A DNA stretch of 64,000 bases from Phytohabitans flavus (GCF_011764545.1 NZ_AP022870.1:6330001-6394000); one strand, 5' to 3'; counted from the first letter of the stretch, positions 1 through 11,725 are shown. Numbers and translations: made by a program. Notes: a model not told the origin generated them from the sequence alone.

Positions 1-69
1 GGCGCGGCGGTACGCACCTGATGCCCCGCGCGGTACCCGGTCTGCCGCCGAGCGTGGAAGAGTTGGCCC

Positions 70-267
70 ATGGTCCTCGCCGAAGACGCGCTGCTCGGCC
101 TGCTCCTGCCGTTTTGGCAGCTCGTGATCGGGGCGGTCGTGCTTGTCGCGATCGTGGCTTCGGTGCACCGCCTGATCATGCGCGGACCGTCCCGCATGAC
201 CACGATGATGCTGATCAGCGGCGGCGTCGTGGTCGGCCTCACAGTCATCGGCGTGCTGTGGAGCTGA
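70..267 (+). CDS. small two-helix membrane protein, function unknown
   Basis: A 65-residue protein of two hydrophobic segments (about residues 8-31 and 43-63) separated by a short basic loop (RLIMRGPSR), so it is probably a small inner-membrane protein. I do not recognise the family. It starts at an ATG preceded by GGAAGAG 8 bases upstream. It converges on the nitrilase gene, whose stop lies 7 bases away, leaving no room for a terminator. The 69 bases before it hold no recognisable gene, so its upstream context is outside the window. Confidence 0.55.
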   Translation: MVLAEDALLGLLLPFWQLVIGAVVLVAIVASVHRLIMRGPSRMTTMMLISGGVVVGLTVIGVLWS

Positions 268-274
268 ATAACCA

Positions 275-1069
275 CTAAATGCGGCGATTTGCCAGGCTGG
301 GCAGTTCCTGACGAATCGTTGCCAGCCGTGCCAGGTCCAGGTCGGCGACGGTAATGCCAACTGTGTCCGGCGCCTGGGCGACAACCGTGCCCCACGGGTC
401 GACCACCATGCTCCGACCGAAACAGGTACGCCTCGGCTCGTGGTCACCGATCTGCCCGGCGGCCAGCACATAGCACTGGTTTTCGATCGCCCGGGCGCGC
501 AACAGGACCTCCCAGTGGTCCCGCCCGGTGTGCATCATGAACGCCGCCGGCACCACGAACACTTGGGCACCGGCCACCGCGAGCCGGCGGTACAGCTCGG
601 GGAAGCGCAGGTCGTAGCAGATGGAGAGGCCAACCGGCACGCCCTCGACGTCGACGACGACGGTCTCCGCGCCTGGGGCCACGCCGCGCGACTCGCGGTA
701 CGAGACGCGCCCGGGGATCTCCACGTCGTACAAGTGGATCTTTCGGTAGCTCGCGGCCAGTTCGCCGCCGCGGTCGAACACCAGCGACGTGTTGTACGTC
801 CGCTCGGCGTCCGGCCCCGTCTCATGGAACGACCCGGCCAGCACCCACATCCCCAGCGAGCGCGCCGCGGCCGAAAAGTAGGCCCCGAACTCGCCGTCGA
901 CGCCCTCCGGCTTGGGGGCGCCGGCGCCGGGACCGAGGTAGTCGACGTACTCCGGGAGAATCGCGAGATCGGCCCCGCTCGCGGCGGCCTTCTCCAGCAG
1001 CTCGCCGGCGGCGGTGAGGTTGGCGGCACGGTCTTCGCGGGCGTTGAGTTGGCACACGGCGACGCGCAT
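275..1069 (-). CDS. carbon-nitrogen hydrolase (nitrilase superfamily)
   Basis: A 264-residue single-domain nitrilase-superfamily amidase. The catalytic triad is visible: Glu40 (ILPEY), Lys110 (YRKIHLYD) and Cys151 (SICYDLRFPE). Length and the RKIHLYDVEIPG and CYDLRFPE signatures fit the Nit1/Nit2 branch, whose members hydrolyse omega-amides such as deaminated glutathione or 2-oxoglutaramate in the cytosol. The substrate cannot be fixed from sequence. It lies 9 bases downstream of the EamA-type transporter on the same strand and may be co-transcribed with it. Normal length, no missing residues. Confidence 0.85.
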   Translation of the reverse strand: MRVAVCQLNAREDRAANLTAAGELLEKAAASGADLAILPEYVDYLGPGAGAPKPEGVDGEFGAYFSAAARSLGMWVLAGSFHETGPDAERTYNTSLVFDRGGELAASYRKIHLYDVEIPGRVSYRESRGVAPGAETVVVDVEGVPVGLSICYDLRFPELYRRLAVAGAQVFVVPAAFMMHTGRDHWEVLLRARAIENQCYVLAAGQIGDHEPRRTCFGRSMVVDPWGTVVAQAPDTVGITVADLDLARLATIRQELPSLANRRI

Positions 1070-1078
1070 GCCGCCAGG

Positions 1079-1912
1079 CTACGTCGTCGCGAGCACGAGC
1101 GCCGTAGCCGCGAGGCCGAGGCCCGCGATCTGTACCGGCCGCAGCCGCTCGCGGTCGACGGCGAGCGCGAGCAGCACGGTGCTGGCCGGGTACAGCGCGG
1201 CGATCGCGGCGACGATGCTCAGGTGCCCGCGCACCGCCGCGGCGAGGTAGCAGGCGTTCGCGACGATCTCCAGCGTGCCGGCTACCGTCGCCCAGCCAAG
1301 CGCCGGGCGGGGCAGGCGGGCGGCGGTGCGCGTACCAAGGAGGATCGCGGCACCGACCGCGATGGAGGTGAGCCTCCCGGCGGCGAGCGGCCACATGCCC
1401 GACTCTTCGGTCGACTGGCCGAGCAGTGCGAAGAGAAGCCCGAAGAACACACCGGCCACCAACGACATCACGATCAGGCGCGGCGAGACCGCGGGGCGAC
1501 CGGCTTGCGGTGTCAGGCTGACCAAGCCGATGGCCACGACGGCGAGTCCGGCGCCGCCGAGGGCGAGCATTCCAGGGTTGCTGTCCGTGAATAGCCCGAC
1601 CCCGATCGGCACGATCGCCGCGGTGACCGCCGCGAGCGGGGCGACCACCGCCATCGCGCCGCTGGCCAGCGCCCGGTAGAGCAGAACGACGCCGAAGAAG
1701 CCGGCGAGCCCACTGCTCGCGCCCCACGCCAGGTCGGCCGCGGTCGGCGTACCGGGCAGCAGGATCACGCAGAGTGCCAGCGTGGGAAGGCCGAGAGCCT
1801 GGGAGATCACGGTGACCGCGAGTGGATGGGCACGCTGCGACGCCCGTCCGCCGGAGTAGTCGGCGGTGCCCCAGATCAGGGCGGACAGGCCGGCGAGCAC
1901 AATGGGTAGCAC
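1079..1912 (-). CDS. EamA/DMT-family metabolite transporter
   Basis: A 277-residue, very hydrophobic protein with about ten predicted membrane helices arranged as two repeats of five, as in drug/metabolite transporters of the EamA family. The first helix starts LPIVLAGLSALIWGTADYSGG and the second repeat begins near residue 143. These are usually exporters of small metabolites or amino acids driven by ion gradients. The start is separated by 41 bases from a divergently transcribed XRE-cupin regulator, which probably controls it. Substrate unknown. Confidence 0.8.
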   Translation of the reverse strand: MLPIVLAGLSALIWGTADYSGGRASQRAHPLAVTVISQALGLPTLALCVILLPGTPTAADLAWGASSGLAGFFGVVLLYRALASGAMAVVAPLAAVTAAIVPIGVGLFTDSNPGMLALGGAGLAVVAIGLVSLTPQAGRPAVSPRLIVMSLVAGVFFGLLFALLGQSTEESGMWPLAAGRLTSIAVGAAILLGTRTAARLPRPALGWATVAGTLEIVANACYLAAAVRGHLSIVAAIAALYPASTVLLALAVDRERLRPVQIAGLGLAATALVLATT

Positions 1913-1953
1913 CGTGCAGTCGTATCACAATACTGACCGCGAAGGACACTCCA

Positions 1954-2547
1954 TTGACCGAGACTGTGGCCGCGCTCACTGCGGCGGTGGCCGGACACGT
2001 GCGCGCGCTGCGCACCGCACGCGGCTGGTCCCTTGACGAGCTCGCCGGCCGATCCGGGGTCAGCAAGGGCATGGTCGTGCAGATCGAGGCGGCGCGCACG
2101 AATCCGAGTGTTGGGACGCTTGTCCGGATCGCGGACGCGTTCGGCGTGACGATCGCGCGGCTGCTGGAGCCCGCCGAGGAGCGCACGGTCCGGATCTCAG
2201 ACGCGGAGTCCGCGCCCCAGCTGTGGCGGGGTAGCGAGGGCGGCTTCGGGCGGTTGCTGCGCGGCATGAACGACCCGAGCTTCGTCGAGCTCTGGGAGTG
2301 GCGCTTCGCCGCCGGAGAACGCCACACGTCTGAAAATCACATGCCGGGTACCCGTGAGGTCCTCCACGTCCTGGAGGGGACCCTGACCCTCACGGTGGAC
2401 GGCGTGGACTACACCGCGGCGGCCGGCCAGACCATCGACTTCCTAGCCGACCGGGCGCACACCTACACCAACGCGACGGCGGAAGACACTCGACTAATGA
2501 TGATCGCGATCATCCCCAACACCGAGTGGGACCGCCGCTCGCCCTAG
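1954..2547 (+). CDS. XRE-family regulator with C-terminal cupin domain
   Basis: A 197-residue regulator. Residues about 10-65 form a helix-turn-helix of the XRE type (RGWSLDELAGRSGVSKGMVVQIE) and residues about 110-190 a cupin ligand-binding domain (EVLHVLEGTLTLTVDG). I chose the TTG at 1954 because GAAGGA lies 7 bases upstream; the reading frame is open further upstream but has no comparable Shine-Dalgarno and would run into the divergent gene. It is transcribed away from the EamA transporter, the usual arrangement of such repressors with their target. It converges on clpX with only 3 bases between stops. Confidence 0.85.
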   Translation: MTETVAALTAAVAGHVRALRTARGWSLDELAGRSGVSKGMVVQIEAARTNPSVGTLVRIADAFGVTIARLLEPAEERTVRISDAESAPQLWRGSEGGFGRLLRGMNDPSFVELWEWRFAAGERHTSENHMPGTREVLHVLEGTLTLTVDGVDYTAAAGQTIDFLADRAHTYTNATAEDTRLMMIAIIPNTEWDRRSP

Positions 2548-2550
2548 GGC

Positions 2551-3846
2551 CTAGGCGGTCTTCTCCTCGCGGTGCTCGCGGCGACGACGCCCGGTGAACT
2601 CGCGCGGGACGATCGTCGGGTAGACGTTTTCCATCACGACTTCGCGCGTAATCAGGACGCGGGCGGCATCCGGGTTGCTGGGCACCTCGTACATCACGGA
2701 GAGCAGGACTTCCTCGATGATCGCGCGAAGGCCGCGGGCACCCGTGCCGCGGAGCATCGCCTGGTCGGCGATGGCCTCGAGCGCGGGGAGGTCGAACTCC
2801 AACTCCACGCCGTCGAGCTCGAAGAGGCGCTGGTACTGCTTCACGTACGCGTTGCGCGGCTCGGTCAGGATCTTGATGAGCGCTTGGCGGTCGAGGTTGC
2901 GCACCGTGGTGATCACCGGGAGCCGGCCGATGAACTCGGGGATCAGGCCGAACTTGAGCATGTCTTCCGGCATGACCTGGCCGAAGACGTCGTCCGTAGA
3001 GCGGTCGGAGACGGCCCGGAGGTGGGCGCCGAAGCCGAGGCCACCCTTGCCGACGCGCGACTCGATGATCCGGTCGAGGCCGGCGAACGCGCCACCGCAG
3101 ATGAACAGCACGTTGGTGGTGTCGATCTGGATGAACTCCTGGTGGGGGTGCTTGCGCCCGCCCTGCGGCGGCACGTTCGCGACCGTACCCTCCAGGATCT
3201 TCAGCAGTGCCTGCTGCACGCCCTCGCCGGAGACGTCCCGCGTGATCGACGGGTTTTCGCTCTTCCTTGCGATCTTGTCAACTTCATCGATGTAGATGAT
3301 GCCGGTCTCGGCGCGCTTGATGTCGTAGTCGGCCGCCTGGATGAGCTTGAGCAGGATGTTTTCCACATCCTCGCCGACGTAGCCGGCCTCGGTCAGCGCG
3401 GTCGCGTCCGCGATGGCGAACGGCACGTTGAGCATGCGAGCGAGTGTCTGCGCCAGGTGGGTCTTGCCGCAGCCCGTGGGGCCGATGAGCAGGATGTTGG
3501 ACTTGGCCAACTCGACCGCTTCACCACCGGACCCGGGCGCACCAGCCGCCTCAGCCTGAATGCGCTTGTAGTGGTTGTAGACCGCGACGGCAAGCGCCTT
3601 CTTCGCCTGGTCCTGACCCACCACATACTGATCGAGGAACTGGCAGATCTCCATGGGCTTGGGAAGCTCTTCCCACTTGACCTCGCCCGACTCGGCCAGC
3701 TCTTCCTCGATGATCTCGTTGCACAGGTCGATGCACTCGTCGCAGATGTAGACCCCCGGGCCCGCGATGAGCTTCTTCACCTGCTTCTGCGACTTACCGC
3801 AGAACGAGCACTTAAGTAGGTCGCCGCCGTCGCCGATCCGTGCCAC
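2551..3846 (-). CDS. clpX: ATP-dependent Clp protease ATP-binding subunit ClpX
   Basis: A 431-residue full-length ClpX. The N-terminal zinc-binding domain has the CSFCGK and CDECIDLC cysteine pairs, followed by the AAA+ module with Walker A GPTGCGKTH, Walker B IIYIDEVDK, the pore loop GYVGEDVEN and the ClpP-docking loop region (IGFG-type, seen here as LGFG). It unfolds tagged proteins and feeds them to ClpP1P2. The start is a GTG with GGGAGAA upstream. It sits about 300 bases downstream of clpP2 on the same strand, so it may have its own promoter. The conserved arrangement makes the call certain. Confidence 0.98.
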   Translation of the reverse strand: MARIGDGGDLLKCSFCGKSQKQVKKLIAGPGVYICDECIDLCNEIIEEELAESGEVKWEELPKPMEICQFLDQYVVGQDQAKKALAVAVYNHYKRIQAEAAGAPGSGGEAVELAKSNILLIGPTGCGKTHLAQTLARMLNVPFAIADATALTEAGYVGEDVENILLKLIQAADYDIKRAETGIIYIDEVDKIARKSENPSITRDVSGEGVQQALLKILEGTVANVPPQGGRKHPHQEFIQIDTTNVLFICGGAFAGLDRIIESRVGKGGLGFGAHLRAVSDRSTDDVFGQVMPEDMLKFGLIPEFIGRLPVITTVRNLDRQALIKILTEPRNAYVKQYQRLFELDGVELEFDLPALEAIADQAMLRGTGARGLRAIIEEVLLSVMYEVPSNPDAARVLITREVVMENVYPTIVPREFTGRRRREHREEKTA

Positions 3847-4145
3847 CTACGTTCTCCCTGCGCTCATCGGCCGGAATGCCGGCCCTGGCCTGAGGACGGT
3901 CCTGCCCCGTGGATCCCCATTGCGCCCCGGGAGGGCCGGGGCATGTGCTGTGCACCTCGACGTTACCCGCTGCTCGGGCGTATTCCGACCCCCAATGTGG
4001 GTGTGTCAGAGGCTTGCCAGTCATCCTTCTTCAACCGGACCCTGCGGCGCCTGCGCCCCGATCTTCACCTGAGGCTCGGGGGCCGCAAGGGGAGGTCGAA
4101 AAGGTTGTCTTGCCGGACCACTGGCAGGCCCCTGACTCCTTGAGG
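3847..4145. other. clpP2-clpX intergenic region
   Basis: About 300 bases without a gene. It should hold the clpX promoter, but I see no convincing -35/-10 pair. Two short GC-rich hairpins are visible (GGCCGG-aatg-CCGGCC near 3870-3885 and CCCCGG-gaggg-CCGGGG near 3924-3940), which could terminate or pause transcription coming from clpP2. Confidence 0.3.
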
Positions 4146-4808
4146 TCAGCTGGCGCTCGCCGCGGCGACGAGCCCCTTCTTACGGCTGGCCAGCACGGTG
4201 TCGACCATCCCGTACTCCTTGGCCTCCTCGGCCGTCATGATCTTGTCACGGTCGATGTCCTTGCGGACCTTCTCGACCGGCTGCCGCGAGTGCACCGCCA
4301 GCAGGTCTTCCAGCTGGGTGCGCATCCGCATGATCTCCCGAGCCTGGATCTCGATGTCCGAGCCCTGCCCGTAGCCGCCCTCGGTGGCCGGCTGGTGGAT
4401 GATGATCCGCGAGTGCGGCAGCGCCATCCGCTTGCCCGGCGTGCCCGCCGCCAGGAGCACCGCGGCCGCGCTGGCCGCCTGCCCGAGGCAGACCGTCACG
4501 ATGTCGGGACGGACGTACTGCATCGTGTCGTAGATCGCCGTCATGGCCGTGAACGAGCCACCGGGCGAGTTGATGTACATCGTGATGTCGCGGTCCGGGT
4601 CGGTGCCCTCGAGCGTCAGCAGCTGCGCCATCACGTCGTTTGCCGAGGCGTCGTCGACCTGCACACCGAGGAAGATGATCCGGTCCTCGAACATCTTGTT
4701 GTACGGGTTTGACTCCTTCACCCCGTACGACGTGCGCTCGACGAACGACGGAATGATGTACCGGTTGTGGACCTCGCGGAGGCCCGCCGGGATCTGTAGT
4801 TCAGTCAT
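4146..4808 (-). CDS. clpP2: ATP-dependent Clp protease proteolytic subunit (ClpP2)
   Basis: A 220-residue ClpP serine protease. The nucleophile is Ser113 in LGQAASAAAV and the catalytic histidine is His138 in IIIHQP. Actinobacteria make a mixed tetradecamer of ClpP1 and ClpP2; this paralogue is the more diverged second subunit (QYVRPDIVTVCLGQ). The start codon is 10 bases downstream of the clpP1 stop, so the two are an operon. The product degrades unfolded or tagged proteins in the cytosol together with ClpX and ClpC. Confidence 0.97.
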   Translation of the reverse strand: MTELQIPAGLREVHNRYIIPSFVERTSYGVKESNPYNKMFEDRIIFLGVQVDDASANDVMAQLLTLEGTDPDRDITMYINSPGGSFTAMTAIYDTMQYVRPDIVTVCLGQAASAAAVLLAAGTPGKRMALPHSRIIIHQPATEGGYGQGSDIEIQAREIMRMRTQLEDLLAVHSRQPVEKVRKDIDRDKIMTAEEAKEYGMVDTVLASRKKGLVAAASAS

Positions 4809-4818
4809 GGTGCCTTCC

Positions 4819-5463
4819 TCAGCTCAGCGTGCCGGCGCCGGACGGGACCTGGGTCGCCCCGGTGATCACGTGGTCGATGAACCCGTAGTCCTTGGCCTCC
4901 TGAGCCGTGAACCAGCGGTCACGGTCGGAGTCGGCCTCGATCTGCGCCTGCGTCTGCCCGGTGTGGAACGCGACGCGCTCCTGGAACATCCGCTTCGTGT
5001 AGAGCATCTGCTCGGCCTGGATGGCGATGTCGGAGGCGGTGCCACCCATGCCACCGGACGGCTGGTGCATCATGATCCGCGCGTGCGGGAGCGCGAACCG
5101 CTTGCCCCGGGTGCCGGCGCAGAGCAGCAGCTGACCCATCGACGCGGCCATGCCCATCGCGATCGTCTGAACGTCGTTGTCGATGAACTGCATCGTGTCG
5201 TAGATCGCCATGCCGGAGTAGACCGAGCCGCCGGGCGAGTTGATGTACAGGTAGATGTCCCGGGACGGGTCTTCCGCGGCGAGCAGCAGCAGCTGCGCGC
5301 AGATGCGGTTGGCCACGTTGTCGGTGACCTCACTGCCCAGGAAGACGATGCGCTCCTTGAGCAGGCGGTTGTAGACGGTGTCGTCGAGGTTGCCACTGAG
5401 CGTGTCGCCGCCGCGGGCCTCGATCGCCCGCGCGGGCATCACAGGAAAGTGCTGATCGGTCAT
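4819..5463 (-). CDS. clpP1: ATP-dependent Clp protease proteolytic subunit (ClpP1)
   Basis: A 214-residue ClpP protease with nucleophile Ser108 in MGMAASMGQ and catalytic His133 in IMMHQP, followed by the DRDRWFTAQEAKDYG segment that carries the catalytic Asp. It is the first gene of the clpP1-clpP2 pair and lies 109 bases downstream of tig. The upstream gap contains a ClgR-type box (GTTCGC-n5-GCG), which matches the known regulation of actinobacterial clpP1P2 by ClgR. Length and motifs are normal. Confidence 0.97.
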   Translation of the reverse strand: MTDQHFPVMPARAIEARGGDTLSGNLDDTVYNRLLKERIVFLGSEVTDNVANRICAQLLLLAAEDPSRDIYLYINSPGGSVYSGMAIYDTMQFIDNDVQTIAMGMAASMGQLLLCAGTRGKRFALPHARIMMHQPSGGMGGTASDIAIQAEQMLYTKRMFQERVAFHTGQTQAQIEADSDRDRWFTAQEAKDYGFIDHVITGATQVPSGAGTLS

Positions 5464-5529
5464 GGCAAGCCCTTCGCAATTGTCTCCGTACGACCGACCT
5501 TATCCACTGGTGGCAGCCGCGACCGCAAC

Positions 5530-5543
5530 GTTCGCTATCAGCG
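5530..5543. promoter_or_regulatory. ClgR-type operator upstream of clpP1
   Basis: The plus strand reads GTTCGC-tatca-GCG, an exact match to the GTTCGC-N5-GCG consensus described for the Clp gene regulator ClgR in Streptomyces. It lies about 67 bases before the clpP1 start, a sensible place for an activator. The clgR gene itself is not in this window. Confidence 0.65.
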
Positions 5544-5572
5544 CACGGGCGTGCCGCGGGCCGCCGTCCCCA

Positions 5573-6925
5573 TCAGTGGTCGTGGTCGTGATCGTGCTCG
5601 GCGCTCCCGCCGCGGAGGTCGTCCATGTTCAGCTCGTTGCCCGCCGCGTCGGTGATCTTGATCCGATCCATGACCAGCGCGAGCGCCTTGCCGCGGCGGA
5701 CGTCACCGAAGACGGCGCCGGCGTTGCCGGCCCGGACGAGCTGGTCGTAGTACTGCTGCGGCTGCACGCCGGCCCGCTGCGCCCGGTGCATGATCTCGTG
5801 GCCGAACTCGTCGTCGGAGACCTGCACGTCCTCGGCGTCGGCCAGCGTGTCGAGCAGCAGCTGGATCTTGACACCCTCGGTGGCCGCCTCAGCCAGCTCG
5901 GTATCGATCTGCTCCTCGGTCTTCTCCTCGGCCGCGAGGTACTCGTCCAGGGAGGCGCCGATCCGCTCCAGCTGGTCGGCCATCGCCTGCTTGCGGTGGT
6001 CGACCTCCTCGCGCACCACGCCCTCCGGCGCGGGCACGTCGGCGATCCGGACGAGCTCGGCGAGCGCCTTGTCCCGGGCCGCGTAGAGCTGCTCCACCTT
6101 CTTTACCCGGGTGACCCGCTCGCGCAGGTCGTTACGGAGCTCCTCGAGCGTGTCGAACTCGCTCGCCAGCTGGGCGAACTCGTCGTCGAGCGCGGGCAGC
6201 TGCTTCTCCTTGACCGTGCGGACCGACACCGAGACGTCCGCGTCGCGGCCGGCGAAGTCGCCGCCCACGAGCTGGGACGTGAAGGTGTTGGCGTCGCCGG
6301 CGGACATGCTTACGAGCACCTCGTCCAGGCCGGGGAGGAGCTGCTTGCTGCCCACCTCGTGGGAGATGTTGGTAGCGGAGCCACCCGGCACCTCCTCGCC
6401 GTCGACGGTCGCGGCCAGGTCGATCTGGACGTAGTCGCCGTCCTGCGCCGGCCGCTCCACGGTCTTGAGCGTGGCGAAGCGCTCCTGTAGGCCCTTGACC
6501 TGCTCGTCGATCTCGCTGTCGGCGATCTGTAGCTCGTCGACGCTGATCTCCAGCGTGGAGAGGTCGGGCAGCGCGATCTCTGGCCGCACGTCGATCTCGG
6601 CGGTGAACTTGAGCGGCTGGCCGTCCTCGAGCTCCGGGAAGGTCTCCAGCTCCGGCCGGCCGAGCATCTTCACGTCGTGCTCGCGCACGGCGGCCAGAAT
6701 CTGGGCCGGGATGGCCTCCTGCACGGCCTCGTTGATCACGGCGGCGCGGCCGACCCGCTGGTCGATCACGGCGGCGGGAACCCGGCCCCGGCGGAAGCCC
6801 GGGATCTGGACCTGCTGGGCGATCTCCCGGTACGCCTTCTTGAGGCTCGGCTCAAGCTCGACGAACGGCACCTCGATGGCGAGCCGCACCCGAGTCGGGC
6901 TCAGGGTCTCGACGGTGCTCTTCAC
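5573..6925 (-). CDS. tig: trigger factor (ribosome-associated chaperone)
   Basis: A 450-residue trigger factor. The N-terminal ribosome-binding domain has the signature GFRRGRVP at about residues 43-50, followed by the FKBP-type peptidyl-prolyl isomerase domain (DGDYVQIDLAATVDGE, about 160-245) and a helical C-terminal chaperone domain ending in an acidic, His/Asp-rich tail (EHDHDHDH). It binds nascent chains at the ribosome exit tunnel. It starts at a GTG with GAGGAG upstream and precedes clpP1 on the same strand, the standard tig-clpP-clpX order. Confidence 0.97.
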   Translation of the reverse strand: MKSTVETLSPTRVRLAIEVPFVELEPSLKKAYREIAQQVQIPGFRRGRVPAAVIDQRVGRAAVINEAVQEAIPAQILAAVREHDVKMLGRPELETFPELEDGQPLKFTAEIDVRPEIALPDLSTLEISVDELQIADSEIDEQVKGLQERFATLKTVERPAQDGDYVQIDLAATVDGEEVPGGSATNISHEVGSKQLLPGLDEVLVSMSAGDANTFTSQLVGGDFAGRDADVSVSVRTVKEKQLPALDDEFAQLASEFDTLEELRNDLRERVTRVKKVEQLYAARDKALAELVRIADVPAPEGVVREEVDHRKQAMADQLERIGASLDEYLAAEEKTEEQIDTELAEAATEGVKIQLLLDTLADAEDVQVSDDEFGHEIMHRAQRAGVQPQQYYDQLVRAGNAGAVFGDVRRGKALALVMDRIKITDAAGNELNMDDLRGGSAEHDHDHDH

Positions 6926-7158
6926 AGGCGTACTCCTCGATGGATCTTTCAGGCTTGTTGCCGTCTGGCGTCACTCGAACGCAATAGCGGCTCGGTCGAG
7001 TGTAGAGCCGGTCCGCTGGGCACGCGGAAACCGGGCCTCCCCGCTCGGCCCGGAGGTAGGGATTTCCCCACCTGACGAGGGCTACCAGCCCCACTGACTC
7101 CTGGTCCCGCGGCCGCGAGTGTTGTCGATGACGGACGACAACGACATGGGGAGTGATC

Positions 7159-8697
7159 ATGGCAGGCGCGATTTCCCGGCGTTCGGTGCTGGCCGGGGCG
7201 GCCGCGGGAGTGGCGGGCGCGGCGGTGGGGCTGGGCCGCGCGGGGGCGGCGGGCGCCACGCCGGTCGCGGACATCACGGCGGTGACGGGGGTCACCGTGA
7301 TCGACGCGGCCGGCGGGGCCCGCCGCCGCCAGAACGTCCTGGTACGCGGCGGCCGCATCCTGGACGCCGGCGACCTCCACCGGGTACCGGTGCCGCACGG
7401 CGCGCGGGTGGTCGACGGCCGCGGGAAGTTCCTCATCCCGGGCCTCGCGGACATGCACACCCACGCGACCGAGATCGACCCGATGGACCCCGAGATGTAC
7501 GTGGTGAACGGCGTCACCACCACCCGCCAGATGTCCTCCAGCGAGGCGGTCCGGGGCTGGCGCCGGGATATCGAGGCCGGCACCCGCCTGGGCCCGCGCT
7601 GGGCGGTCGGCAGCTCCATCGTGGACGGCACACCCTCGCTGTGGGAGGGCATCGGCGTGCCGTACGTCGCGGTCGCCGACGCGGCGCAGGCGCGGGCCGC
7701 CGTACGACAGCAGGCGGAGGAGGGCGCCGACTTCGTCAAGACGTACACCCGCCTGTCCCGCGAGTCCTTCCAGGCAATCGCGGCGGAGTCGCGGCGGGTG
7801 GGCATACCCTTCCTCGGGCATGTGCCGGACTTCGTGCAGATCACCGAGGCCAGCGACGCCGGGCTGCACAGCATGGAGCACCTCTTCGAATTCTGGTACG
7901 ACACCTCCCGCGACGAGCAGCGGCTGCGCCGCGAGATCGGGCGCATCGCGATCGCCGGGGGCGACTACGCCGGGTGGTTCACCAAGCTCCACCCCATCGA
8001 GTACGCGGCGGCGCGCAGCTACGACCGGGACAAGGCGGCCCGCGTCTTCGAGCGGCTGGCCCGCAACGGCACGCACGTCACGCCCACGATCACCGTGCAC
8101 TGGACCTGTGACGTGCCGGACGAGGTACCGCACGACGACCCCCGCTTCCGGTACGCGAGCGCGGACACGCTCGGGTACTGGCAGTGGGCCACCGAGACCA
8201 TCTACCTCAAGGGGCGCACGCCGCGGGAGAGCGCCGAACGCCGCGAGCTCTTCGCCCGCCGCCTGCGCCTGGCCGGCGAGATGGCTCGGGCGGGCGTGCC
8301 GCTGATGACCGGGACCGACCTGGGCACCGCGTACCTGCTGCCCGGGTTCAGCCTGCACGACGAGCTGCGCTTCCTGGTACAGGCCGGCCTCACGCCGGCA
8401 CAGGCGCTGCGCGCGGCCACGCTGGAGCCGGCCCGCAGCCTGGGCCGCCGCGACCAGGGCACGGTCGAGCGGGGCAAGGTGGCTGATCTTGTACTGCTGG
8501 ACGCCGACCCGCTCCGCGACATCACGAACACCACGCGCATCAACAGTGTCTTCGTGCGCGGCCACCTCGTCGACCCGGCGGCCCGGCAGCGGATGCTCGC
8601 CGAGATCGAGGCCGCCGCCCAGCGCAAGGTCGCGACCGGCGTAATCCCCGCGGCCGCCGGCTGCGCCTGCCACGGTGTCCCGGCCCGCGCCGCCTGA
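7159..8697 (+). CDS. Tat-exported amidohydrolase-family protein
   Basis: A 512-residue metal-dependent hydrolase of the amidohydrolase superfamily. The N-terminus AGAISRRSVLAGAAAGVAG is a twin-arginine signal, so the folded enzyme is exported. Metal-binding features are visible: the HxH of DMHTHATE, the Lys of FVKTYTRLS, later histidines (GHVPDF, MEHLFEF) and the Asp of MTGTDLGT. These resemble imidazolonepropionase/prolidase-type cyclic-amide hydrolases; the substrate is unknown. I chose ATG 7159 because GGGGAG lies 5-6 bases upstream; the in-frame GTG at 7153 has no space for a ribosome-binding site. A strong terminator follows. Confidence 0.85.
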   Translation: MAGAISRRSVLAGAAAGVAGAAVGLGRAGAAGATPVADITAVTGVTVIDAAGGARRRQNVLVRGGRILDAGDLHRVPVPHGARVVDGRGKFLIPGLADMHTHATEIDPMDPEMYVVNGVTTTRQMSSSEAVRGWRRDIEAGTRLGPRWAVGSSIVDGTPSLWEGIGVPYVAVADAAQARAAVRQQAEEGADFVKTYTRLSRESFQAIAAESRRVGIPFLGHVPDFVQITEASDAGLHSMEHLFEFWYDTSRDEQRLRREIGRIAIAGGDYAGWFTKLHPIEYAAARSYDRDKAARVFERLARNGTHVTPTITVHWTCDVPDEVPHDDPRFRYASADTLGYWQWATETIYLKGRTPRESAERRELFARRLRLAGEMARAGVPLMTGTDLGTAYLLPGFSLHDELRFLVQAGLTPAQALRAATLEPARSLGRRDQGTVERGKVADLVLLDADPLRDITNTTRINSVFVRGHLVDPAARQRMLAEIEAAAQRKVATGVIPAAAGCACHGVPARAA

Positions 8698-8705
8698 CGG
8701 ATCTC

Positions 8706-8742
8706 GGGCGCCCCGCACGCGAGTGCGGGGCGCCCATCTTTT
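8706..8742 (+). terminator. intrinsic terminator after the amidohydrolase gene
   Basis: A perfect 13-bp stem (GGGCGCCCCGCAC / GTGCGGGGCGCCC) with loop GCGA, followed by ATCTTTT, begins 8 bases after the stop codon. Confidence 0.9.
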
Positions 8743-8833
8743 GGATCGTGAACCGCGCAGGGTGAGGCCGCGGGAGCAGCGGTCCGGACCACCGCGGACG
8801 TCGCGGTAGCCCAAATCTTCGTCTTGAAGTAGC

Positions 8834-11226
<2,393 letters not shown>

Positions 11227-11314
11227 CGTCTCTCCATCTGTTCGGTGTCGCGCGGCGTCTGGGCTTGCGTCGCGTGGTTCCGAATCTAACCAGGCGGGTG
11301 TGTCAAAGTTCGGC

Positions 11315-11725
11315 TCAGCGCCGTTCCTGGATGCGGATCAGGTTGCCCGCTGGGTCACGTACCGCGCAGTCGCGAATCCCGTACGGCTGCTCGGTCGGCT
11401 CCTGGACGATCTCGGCGTCGGCGGATTGCAGCCGCTCGAAGGCCCCGTCGAGGTCCGGGGTCGCCAGCAGGATGCCGCCGTACGTGCCCTTGGCCATCAT
11501 GTCGAGGATGGTGCGGCGCTCGTCGTCCGTGATGCCGGGATCGACGCCGGGCGGGTGCAGGACGATCGAGGTGCCGGGCTGTCCGGGCGGACCGACCGTG
11601 ATCCAGCGCTTCCCGTCGTATCCGACGTCCTGGCGGACCTCGAAGCCGAGCGTGTCGCGATAGAACGAGAGGGCCGCGTCTGGGTCGTCCTGCGGGAGGA
11701 AACTCGAGAAAATCGTAAGGTCCAT
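11315..11725 (-). CDS. VOC-family (glyoxalase/dioxygenase-fold) protein
   Basis: A 136-residue protein with the two beta-alpha-beta-beta-beta halves of the vicinal-oxygen-chelate fold: DDPDAALSFYRDTLGFEV near the start and AVRDPAGNLIRIQE at the end. Such proteins isomerise, cleave or sequester small molecules. It follows an AraC-type regulator by 10 bases on the same strand, a pairing common in actinobacteria, where the regulator controls the VOC gene. Substrate unknown. Confidence 0.85.
   Translation of the reverse strand: MDLTIFSSFLPQDDPDAALSFYRDTLGFEVRQDVGYDGKRWITVGPPGQPGTSIVLHPPGVDPGITDDERRTILDMMAKGTYGGILLATPDLDGAFERLQSADAEIVQEPTEQPYGIRDCAVRDPAGNLIRIQERR

Noticed and set aside
440..1594. 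A 384-codon plus-strand frame opposite the nitrilase and EamA genes
   Set aside because: Low-complexity Arg/Gly/Ala product typical of the antisense frame of high-GC genes; the minus-strand genes have clear families.
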